This document shows positions 57,959 to 64,000 of a DNA stretch of 64,000 nt, piece after piece (positions within the stretch are counted from its first letter, which is position 1; each line of letters begins with the position of its first letter). This DNA is from Lacticaseibacillus brantae DSM 23927 (lineage in GTDB: Bacteria; Bacillota; Bacilli; Lactobacillales; Lactobacillaceae), in assembly GCF_001436115.1 (NCBI RefSeq), contig NZ_AYZQ01000005.1, forward strand, positions 1-64,000, read 5' to 3'. The notes beneath the pieces were generated by a model. It was given only the letters and a program-made list of their open reading frames with translations, was not told the DNA's origin and did not search any database. Position numbers and translations under genes: made by a program.

Positions 57959-57977
57959 GTTTAGAATAGTTCTAAAC
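57959..57977 (+). promoter_or_regulatory. PerR/Fur-type operator over the fetAB promoter
   Basis: Perfect 8-3-8 inverted repeat GTTTAGAA-TAG-TTCTAAAC. Its core TTAGAATAGTTCTAA matches the PerR-type box TTAGAATNATTCTAA at all but one position. It contains a possible -10 (TAGAAT, 57962-57967) and lies 17 bases before the fetA start, so a bound repressor would block transcription. Confidence 0.7.
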
Positions 57978-57994
57978 AAAAAAGGAGGGTCACC

Positions 57995-58645
57995 ATGACT
58001 GCTTTGTTCACATTAACTGACATTGACTTCGCTACCACCGAACGTCAAATACTTCATCACATTAACCTGACCGTCGACGCTGGCGACTCACTAACCATCA
58101 CCGGCCCGTCCGGAAGCGGGAAAAGCACTTTGCTGCGCATTATGGCGACGCTGCTGACTGCCACCAATGGTCAAATTGCGTACAACGGACGGCCACTCAG
58201 CGAGTATGATCCATTCGCCTACCGCAAGGAGGTTTCATACTGTTTTCAACAAGCAAGCCTTTTTGGAGACACAGTGTATGACAATTTAAGTTTCCCATAT
58301 GTGATTCGCAACCAAGCCTTTGACGAAACTCATGCGCTCGAGGCACTAAGCCAAGTCGAGCTCGGTCCTGACAACTTACATAAACCGATTACTGAGTTAT
58401 CCGGTGGCGAGAAGCAACGGGTCGCCTTAGTCCGCAATGTCCTCTTCACCCCGAAAGTTTTGCTACTCGATGAAGTGACCACGGGGTTGGACGCTGACAC
58501 CAAGACCATTGTCCATCATTTTATCGACCACTTGAATCAGCATCATGATGTGACACTGATTGCAGTGACTCACGATGAAACAGAAATCAATACGGCTAAC
58601 CATCTCATCACATTAGCCGATGGCCAATTGGAGGTAACAGCATGA
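57995..58645 (+). CDS. fetA: ABC transporter ATP-binding protein FetA (YbbL-like)
   Basis: A 216-residue ABC ATPase with Walker A GPSGSGKST, the Q-loop FQQASLFG, signature LSGGEKQRV and Walker B VLLLDEVTTGLD. Partner of the FetB permease encoded next; in E. coli FetAB exports iron and improves peroxide tolerance. GGAGGG precedes the ATG. The last codons overlap the fetB start (ATGA). The PerR/Fur-like palindrome upstream fits a role in iron or peroxide stress. Confidence 0.9.
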   Translation: MTALFTLTDIDFATTERQILHHINLTVDAGDSLTITGPSGSGKSTLLRIMATLLTATNGQIAYNGRPLSEYDPFAYRKEVSYCFQQASLFGDTVYDNLSFPYVIRNQAFDETHALEALSQVELGPDNLHKPITELSGGEKQRVALVRNVLFTPKVLLLDEVTTGLDADTKTIVHHFIDHLNQHHDVTLIAVTHDETEINTANHLITLADGQLEVTA

Positions 58646-59403
58646 CTCAGAATTTAATTGTCACTCCGTCTGCATTGTTTTTTGCGGTTGCCTTAGTCGC
58701 TATCGCCTTGCTGCTGAATTTCAAAGAAAAAATCGGCCTTGAAAAGGACATGATTGTTGGGGTCGTTCGCGCCGTGATTCAGCTAACCGTGGTCGGCTAC
58801 GTGCTCACCTATATCATTAAAGTTAATTCCATCTTCCTGACCTTATTGATGGTCCTGATTATTATTTTCAATGCCGCCTGGAACGCTAAGAAGCGCGCTG
58901 CGGGAATGAATAACGCTTTCTGGATTAGTCTACTGGCCGTGACTGTTAGCACTGGGACGACGCTTGTCTTATTAGTGCTGGCCCGTGCGATTAAGTTCAC
59001 CCCGTCGCAAGTCGTGCCTGTCTCCGGGATGATTGCCAGCAATGCCATGGTGGCCATTGGCCTGTGCTATCGAAATATGAACACCAGTTTCCATGATTTA
59101 CGGCAACCCATTCTCGAACGGTTGGCTCTAGGCGCTAACTTGAAGCAAGCCTCAAGTGGCATTGTTCGTGATGCGATTAAAACCGGGATGGCACCAACCA
59201 TTGATTCCGCTAAAACTGTCGGTTTAGTCAGTCTGCCGGGGATGATGTCTGGCTTGATTTTTGCTGGCGTTGATCCGACCAAGGCAATCATGTATCAGAT
59301 TATGGTCACCTTCATGCTGATGGCAGCAACTAGTATCGCTTCAGTCATTGCCTGCTACCTGGCTTACCCTAATTTCTATAATGCTGACGACCAACTGATT
59401 TAA
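58642..59403 (+). CDS. fetB: Iron export permease FetB (UPF0014/YbbM)
   Basis: A 253-residue membrane protein with about seven TM helices and the UPF0014 signatures VPVSGMIASNAMVAIGL, ALGANLKQA and TVGLVSLPGMMSGLIFAG. Forms the FetAB exporter with the ATPase just upstream. Terminated by a bidirectional hairpin shared with the convergent CDF gene. Confidence 0.93.
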   Translation: MTQNLIVTPSALFFAVALVAIALLLNFKEKIGLEKDMIVGVVRAVIQLTVVGYVLTYIIKVNSIFLTLLMVLIIIFNAAWNAKKRAAGMNNAFWISLLAVTVSTGTTLVLLVLARAIKFTPSQVVPVSGMIASNAMVAIGLCYRNMNTSFHDLRQPILERLALGANLKQASSGIVRDAIKTGMAPTIDSAKTVGLVSLPGMMSGLIFAGVDPTKAIMYQIMVTFMLMAATSIASVIACYLAYPNFYNADDQLI

Positions 59404-59415
59404 AGTTCAGCGCCC

Positions 59416-59466
59416 AACAAAAAGGGATTGTTGCTCACTTGATGTGAGGAACAATCCCTTTTTGGT
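59416..59466. terminator. Bidirectional terminator between fetB and the CDF gene
   Basis: Stem AAAAAGGGATTGTT/AACAATCCCTTTTT with inner CAC/GTG; T runs on both strands. Confidence 0.93.
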
Positions 59467-59467
59467 T

Positions 59468-60346
59468 TTAGTAAGTATTGTCAGTCGCCTGCAGGGCCTG
59501 ATAATCACCATATTCAACTTGAATCGTGACGTGCGTGACGCCAAACTCTTGGCGCAATTTCTGACTTAATTCTTCTAAGAATCGGTCGTTGTTGGCTGAG
59601 GTGGCTCGGGTTAAATGTACGGTCAAGGCAACGTCCGTCGTACTCAATGCCCAAATATGTAAGTCATGGCACTTCTCAACCGTCGGATAATGTTCGATCA
59701 CTTCTTCGACCGCCGATGTACTAATACCATTTGGAACGGCAGCCATTGCGAGGTTCAACGCATCCCGCAACAAGCTCCAAGTCGAAATCACCACAATTAA
59801 CGCCACGAGAATTGACACCAGTGGATCGAGCCATTCCCAGTGGGTTAACGTAATCAGCCCACCAGCAATGACCACACCCAGTGAAACGCCGGCATCGGCA
59901 GCCATGTGGAGGAAAGCCCCACGAATGTTGAGGTCTTTTTGCTGGCCACGATGGAACAACCACGCCGTGACGCCATTGACGACAATCCCAACGCCCGCCA
60001 CAATCATGACCGTTACGCCTTGGACTGGCTGTTCGTTACCAAACCTGGTAATCGCCTCAACGATGATAGCGCCCATGGCAATCAGTAGAAAGACGGCATT
60101 AATCAATGCCGCAAGGATGGAACTACTTTTAAATCCGTATGTCCGCTTCAGAGTTGGCCGTAATTTGCCCAACCAATCGGCGCCCCAAGCAATCCCCAGA
60201 CCGAGGACATCACTTAAATTATGTAAGGCGTCAGCGACCAGCGCCATTGACCCAATCAACAGCCCGAAGCCGACTTCTGCGATGATATAGACGATATTAA
60301 GACAAATGCCCCATTTGAATGCTTGATTCGGTTGAATTTTTTCCAC
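59468..60346 (-). CDS. Cation diffusion facilitator (CzcD-like)
   Basis: A 292-residue CDF metal/H+ antiporter with six TM helices and a C-terminal cytoplasmic domain. HxxxD metal sites appear in TM2 (ADALHNLSD) and TM5 (LHMAADAG), the pattern of Zn/Cd/Co exporters. The GTG at 60346 (MEKIQPNQ) is chosen because GAGGTGG lies 5 bases upstream; the ATG at 60373 has no site. Divergent from the multicopper oxidase, with a shared 100-bp control region. Confidence 0.9.
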   Translation of the reverse strand: MEKIQPNQAFKWGICLNIVYIIAEVGFGLLIGSMALVADALHNLSDVLGLGIAWGADWLGKLRPTLKRTYGFKSSSILAALINAVFLLIAMGAIIVEAITRFGNEQPVQGVTVMIVAGVGIVVNGVTAWLFHRGQQKDLNIRGAFLHMAADAGVSLGVVIAGGLITLTHWEWLDPLVSILVALIVVISTWSLLRDALNLAMAAVPNGISTSAVEEVIEHYPTVEKCHDLHIWALSTTDVALTVHLTRATSANNDRFLEELSQKLRQEFGVTHVTIQVEYGDYQALQATDNTY

Positions 60347-60389
60347 AAAAACCACCTCTTCCTCTGCATTCATACTGCCGAATTCATAA

Positions 60390-60397
60390 ACAAATGT
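60390..60397. promoter_or_regulatory. ACAAATGT palindrome between CDF and multicopper oxidase genes
   Basis: ACA-AA-TGT keeps the core of a CopY-type cop box (TACANNTGTA) but not its outer bases. It lies against a TTGACA on the minus strand (possible CDF -35) and 25 bases upstream of the oxidase -10. Only suggestive. Confidence 0.3.
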
Positions 60398-60421
60398 CAA
60401 TAATAACATATAAGGCAGTGG

Positions 60422-60427
60422 TATACT
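60422..60427 (+). promoter_or_regulatory. Extended -10 of the multicopper oxidase gene
   Basis: TGG-TATACT, 28 bases before the ATG, with no good -35. Confidence 0.5.
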
Positions 60428-60455
60428 GAGTTTAGATCGAAAAAGGGGGAGTTAT

Positions 60456-61994
60456 ATGAATAAGAACGTGTACACTGACTATTTCTTCGACGAACCTGCT
60501 TTCAACACACATGACGGTGGTTATGTTGCGTTGGAAACACCGACAACGCCACAACAGCCGCTGGCGATTCCGCCATTAGCTGTGCCAGATACTGAGACCT
60601 CACACGAAGTCTCGTATACCATTACCGCACAAGAAGGTGAAGCACAGCTGTTACCAGGTGAGAAGACCAAGACCTGGGGATATAACGCTGACATTCTAGG
60701 CCGAACGATTATTTTAAATGATGGTCAAGACGTACATATCACTCTGAAGAACAACCTACCAGAACTGACAACTTTTCACTGGCACGGGCTCAATGTGAGT
60801 GGCCCCATCATTGATGGTGGTTGTCACGCCCCCGTCTATCCTGGCAAAGCCAATAAAATCGACTTTACTCTGCATCAAGAAGCCGCAACCACATGGCTGC
60901 ACCCGCATCCATGTCCATCAACAGCTGAACAAGTGTGGCACGGTCTTGCCGCAGCTGTGATCGTGAAGGATAAACACGAAGCCTCTTTACACTTACCTCG
61001 TAACTATGGTGTTGATGATATCCCGGTGGTGCTTCAAGATCGGCGGTTCCATGACCATAATCAATTTGATTACCGCGCAGACTATGATCCCGACGGTGTT
61101 CAAGGCCCAACGGCTTTGATTAACGGCACCGTTAACCCCTACTTTGATGTAACTTCTCAACGGCTACGCTTGCGGCTGCTGGATGGCGCAAATCGTCGTG
61201 AGTGGCGCCTGCATTTCTCAGATGACTTGAAGTTCACCCAAATTGCCGGGGATGGCGGCTTGCTGCCAGATGCCGTTGATCTTACCCATCTGATGCTTAC
61301 CTGTGCCGAACGAGCTGAAGTCGTGGTTGATTTCAGTGGCTATCATGCCGGAGACGAAGTAGTTTTGTACAGCGACGACACCCCAATCGTGCATTTCCGA
61401 ATCCACGATTTCAATGCCGACCCTGAACCACTGCCAACCCATCTGCTCGATATCAAGCCACCTGTCGTCGATCCAGCCACTCCAATTCGTAAAGTCGTCA
61501 TGTCTGGGATGGATGAAAGTGTCATGCTCGACGGTAAAAAGTTCAACATGCAACGCATTGATGCTGAGCAACCGGTTGGCCAAGCGCAATACTGGGACGT
61601 CACCAACACCAACGATATGACAGGTGGCATGGTCCACCCATTCCATATTCATGGCACGCAATTCCTGATTATCAGTCGCAATGGGCACGCGTCTTATCCA
61701 AATGAACATGGTTATAAAGACACCGTTGGGGTTAACCCTGGTGAGACCGTCCGGATCCTCGTTCGTTTCGATTTACCGGGCGTTTACATGTATCACTGCC
61801 ACATCATCGAGCACGAAGATGGTGGCATGATGGCCCAGATTGAAAGTTATGAAGCAGGCAAGCCACGGCCAAAGTATAAACTCATGGATATGGAGACCCT
61901 AACGAAGGCCTTTGCTGCCGAACGCGGTATCCCTATCTCCGAAATGTGGATGGCCGGCATGGACTCCTACGAAAAAATGGGCATGAAAATGTAG
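60456..61994 (+). CDS. Multicopper oxidase (laccase/CueO/SufI type)
   Basis: A 512-residue three-cupredoxin enzyme. Copper ligands: HWHG (108-111), HPHPC (149-153), HPFHIHG, and HCHIIEHEDGGMM with the T1 Cys, His and a possible axial Met. Such enzymes oxidise Cu(I), phenols or amines. No signal peptide is seen, so it is probably cytosolic. AAGGGGGAG precedes the ATG. The stop codon TAG overlaps the first base pairs of hairpin-repeat array B, and no ordinary terminator lies before 62402. Divergent CDF neighbour suggests a metal-tolerance locus. Confidence 0.93.
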   Translation: MNKNVYTDYFFDEPAFNTHDGGYVALETPTTPQQPLAIPPLAVPDTETSHEVSYTITAQEGEAQLLPGEKTKTWGYNADILGRTIILNDGQDVHITLKNNLPELTTFHWHGLNVSGPIIDGGCHAPVYPGKANKIDFTLHQEAATTWLHPHPCPSTAEQVWHGLAAAVIVKDKHEASLHLPRNYGVDDIPVVLQDRRFHDHNQFDYRADYDPDGVQGPTALINGTVNPYFDVTSQRLRLRLLDGANRREWRLHFSDDLKFTQIAGDGGLLPDAVDLTHLMLTCAERAEVVVDFSGYHAGDEVVLYSDDTPIVHFRIHDFNADPEPLPTHLLDIKPPVVDPATPIRKVVMSGMDESVMLDGKKFNMQRIDAEQPVGQAQYWDVTNTNDMTGGMVHPFHIHGTQFLIISRNGHASYPNEHGYKDTVGVNPGETVRILVRFDLPGVYMYHCHIIEHEDGGMMAQIESYEAGKPRPKYKLMDMETLTKAFAAERGIPISEMWMAGMDSYEKMGMKM

Positions 61995-62378
61995 AGCGTG
62001 AAAACTCACAGGTAACAACTGAGCACTAGCAGGCTTTCGATAATGGGAGCGTCATCCCCATTGAGAAAGCACGCTAGGCGGAAGTTGTTGTGAGTTTGAA
62101 CGCGTTTAGAGCGTGAGCAATGCCGAATAAACGCCGGACGGCTAAGTAAACCTACGACGGTGGGTGCTTTTTGCCCAGTGGCGTAGGTGCTTAGACTGAG
62201 GCGTTTGGCATTGCGAGCGCGTTTAGAGCGTGAGGTCTCACGGGAATCATCGAGTACCAACACAGCTTCGACCAAACCAGTGGTCTGTGCTGGTGGCGAA
62301 GCAAGTTGGACGGAGATGATTGTGAGATCGAACGCGTTTAGAGTGCGAAACGCTCACGGTTAACAACTGACCGCGTTT
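61993..62378 (+). repeat. Hairpin-repeat array B (three full units and one mini-unit)
   Basis: Units 61993-62107 (115 bp), 62108-62224 (117 bp) and 62225-62339 (115 bp), then a mini-unit 62340-62378 (39 bp). Each begins AGAGCGTG and ends GCGTTT. Unit 1: AAACTCACA..ACAACT..CTAGC..CTTTC..ATGGG / CCCAT..GAAAG..GCTAG..AGTTGT..GTGAGTTT. Unit 2: GCAATGCC..AAACGCC..CTAAG..ACCTACG / CGTAGGT..CTTAG..GGCGTTT..GGCATTGC. Unit 3: TCTCAC..AATCATC..CCAAC..GCTTCG / CGAAGC..TTGG..GATGATT..GTGAGA. The array starts inside the stop codon of the oxidase gene and is in its sense orientation. Units 1, 2 and 3 belong to the stem families of arrays C1, A1 and A2 respectively. Confidence 0.9.
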
Positions 62379-62401
62379 CTGACATGAACGCGAATCCACA
62401 C

Positions 62402-62443
62402 AAAAACGCGAGGCAACCTACAATTGGTTGCCCCGCGTTTTTT
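62402..62443. terminator. Bidirectional terminator between array B and the ABC exporter
   Basis: Stem AAAAACGCG-GGCAACC / GGTTGCC-CGCGTTTTTT; T runs on both strands. It ends the oxidase-array transcript and the ABC exporter gene. Confidence 0.92.
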
Positions 62444-62459
62444 CTGTGCAGAAAAAGAA

Positions 62460-64000
62460 CTAGCTCTCAAACTGAAGATTATAGAGTTCTGCGTACCGAC
62501 CATTCTTAGCCAATAATTCCGCATGTGTACCCCGTTCCACAATTTCGCCATGTTCCACCACGAGAATCTCATCCGCATTTTGAATCGTAGACAGCCGGTG
62601 TGCAATCACAAGACTGGTCCGTGATTGCATGAGATCATCAAATGAGCGTTGAATGTGACGCTCAGATTCATTATCCAGCGCGGCGGTAGCTTCATCGAGA
62701 ATCAGCAGTGGTGCATCCTTGAGGAAAACTCGGGCGATAGCAATCCGCTGCTTCTGGCCGCCTGACAAACGAATTCCGCGCTCACCAATTTGGGTTTCTA
62801 GGCCGTCAGGCAATCCGCGGATGAAGTCAGCAATGCTAGCACCTTCGGCAGCTTGCCAAATTTCGGCTTCTGATGCTGTCATCCCGTAGCTGATATTGTC
62901 CCGAATCGTGCCATCCAATAAGACCACATCTTGAGAGACAACCCCAATTTGGCTGCGCAAGTCGTGCAAGCGTACATCCCTAATATCAGTGCCATCAAAC
63001 GTAATCGCCCCAGCAGTCACATCATAGAAACGATCAAGTAACTTGGTAATGGTTGTTTTACCTGCCCCTGACGAGCCGACTAAAGCTGTCACCTTGCCGT
63101 GTGGGATGTCGAAATTAATATCCTTGAGGACTGGCGCTTCCTCCCCGTAAGCAAAGCTAACCTGATCAAATTGTACCCGATCATGAAACGGTGCCAGTGG
63201 AACCGGGTTTTCAGGGTCAACAATCTGTGGCTTTGACGCCATCAGATTCTCAATTCGTTCATACGAAACCGAAGCTTGTTGCAGGCGCTGAATTAACCCG
63301 GTTAATTGCCGAATTGGCGCTTGCAGTATTGCCAAATACGAGAGGTATGCGACAATCATCCCGACTGTGAATGTGCCTTGAATAACTTGATAAGCCCCGA
63401 CTCCCAGAATAATGACGGTACCTAGATAGTTAATATCATCAATGACAGGCGAGAAAATCGCGCTGAGTTTGGTCGCTTGAATTTGATTGTCACGATTATC
63501 TGCATTCATCTGTTGAAAACGATCGCCTGTCAGGGTCTCTGTGGCGAAACTTTTGATGAGATCAATACTGGTTAATGATTCTTGAATTTGGTTATTCATT
63601 TTCCCGGCACTGGTCCGCACTCGCCGATAAGCCGCACGAATCCGAGTGGTGTACAAGTAATTGGCCCAGAAAAGCAATGGGAAGGTGATCAGAATCAAGA
63701 CCGTGAGCACCCAATCGTTCGCTAGCATGATGACTAAGACAACTACAAACGTCAGCATGCTGCCCAGTAACCCAAGTGAACTCGTAGAAATCAAGTTCTG
63801 GAGCATATTGATATCACTGGTAAGAACAACCATTAAATCTCCCGTCTTACTGGTTTCAAAATAAGCCATGTCCTGATCTAGGGTGTGTGCGAACAACTCA
63901 TCGCGCAGATGTGAAATCGCTTGTTGACTCACTTGACCAATGAAATAGGTCGAAATGGTATTGAACAGCCCCATGACAATTGTCAGGACTAAAGCTGCCA
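62460..64000 (-). CDS. ABC exporter, fused permease-ATPase (5' end outside window)
   Basis: A half-size type IV ABC exporter whose reading frame continues beyond position 64000, so the N-terminal TM helix or helices are missing. Visible: membrane domain (at least four helices, with the coupling region FETSKTGDLMVVLTSDI), then the ATPase with Walker A GSSGAGKTT, signature LSGGQKQRI, Walker B LLILDEATAALD and switch HRLSTI. It resembles multidrug/lipid exporters such as BmrA/MsbA-type. A partner half-transporter, if any, would lie to the right, outside the window. Confidence 0.9.
   Translation of the reverse strand, partial: AALVLTIVMGLFNTISTYFIGQVSQQAISHLRDELFAHTLDQDMAYFETSKTGDLMVVLTSDINMLQNLISTSSLGLLGSMLTFVVVLVIMLANDWVLTVLILITFPLLFWANYLYTTRIRAAYRRVRTSAGKMNNQIQESLTSIDLIKSFATETLTGDRFQQMNADNRDNQIQATKLSAIFSPVIDDINYLGTVIILGVGAYQVIQGTFTVGMIVAYLSYLAILQAPIRQLTGLIQRLQQASVSYERIENLMASKPQIVDPENPVPLAPFHDRVQFDQVSFAYGEEAPVLKDINFDIPHGKVTALVGSSGAGKTTITKLLDRFYDVTAGAITFDGTDIRDVRLHDLRSQIGVVSQDVVLLDGTIRDNISYGMTASEAEIWQAAEGASIADFIRGLPDGLETQIGERGIRLSGGQKQRIAIARVFLKDAPLLILDEATAALDNESERHIQRSFDDLMQSRTSLVIAHRLSTIQNADEILVVEHGEIVERGTHAELLAKNGRYAELYNLQFES

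Noticed and set aside
62006-62275. 89-codon ORF on the minus strand within array B
   Set aside because: It arises from the hairpin repeats, crosses unit borders and lacks a ribosome binding site.

Overview
The window looks like a chromosomal segment of a low-to-mid GC lactic acid bacterium of the Lacticaseibacillus (L. casei group) lineage. The basis is the L-lactate dehydrogenase, which is very close to but not identical with what I recall of the L. casei enzyme, the ldh-pth-mfd-divIC-tilS-hpt-ftsH-hslO-dusB-lysS gene order, strong GGAGG ribosome binding sites, many TTG/GTG starts and Gram-positive cell-wall genes. It contains no rRNA, tRNA, CRISPR array, insertion sequence or phage gene that I can see. 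Species-level assignment is inference.

Layout. 0.4-2.9 kb: a Mn-type ABC uptake operon behind a DtxR/MntR-like palindrome. 3.1-17.9 kb: a long leftward housekeeping block (lysS, dusB, hslO, ftsH, hpt, tilS, S1-domain protein, divIC, rqcP, flippase, mfd, pth) facing away from ldh. 18.3-21.8 kb: ldh, an L,D-transpeptidase and a CBS/ACT c-di-AMP-type protein, all rightward. 21.8-28.0 kb: queT with a preQ1-I riboswitch, mazEF, alr-acpS, cshA and murF, leftward. 28.0-33.6 kb: a small accessory zone with unknown genes, a SUKH-like protein, an MFS pump, an aldo-keto reductase and a possible small RNA. 33.7-42.5 kb: a leftward surface-protein operon with an LPQTG protein, three WxL proteins, a DUF916/DUF3324 protein, a dedicated sortase, a small secreted protein and an Mga-type regulator. 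42.9-47.9 kb: rpmE2, a MurA with Asp in place of the catalytic Cys, pyrG with a GGGC-type attenuator leader, and rpoE. 48.1-53.1 kb: lipL, an HD phosphohydrolase, HAD, Nudix and YdcF-like genes, and mscL. 53.2-64.0 kb: prs, glmU, a VanZ-RDD protein and purR (leftward), fetAB under a PerR/Fur-like palindrome, a CDF transporter diverging from a multicopper oxidase, and a partial ABC exporter.

The most unusual signal is a family of modular intergenic elements. Units of 113-117 bp lie head-to-tail, each folding end-to-end into one long hairpin, with shared borders (AGAGCGTGAG at the left, GCGCGTTT or GAACGCGTTT at the right). They occur at three places: 28847-29120, 44791-44951 and 61993-62378. 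At least three stem families exist. Between members of one family the two arms change together (compensatory substitutions), so the fold and not the sequence is being kept. Two arrays start at or a few bases after a stop codon (pyrG, multicopper oxidase) in the sense orientation, and both end in an eroded unit of about 40 bp. I do not recognise this family by name.

Regulation visible in the sequence: MntR-like box (psa-type operon), preQ1-I riboswitch (queT), reiterative-transcription attenuator (pyrG), PerR/Fur-like box (fetAB), PurBox-like site (purR), and many strong intrinsic terminators, several of them bidirectional between convergent genes.
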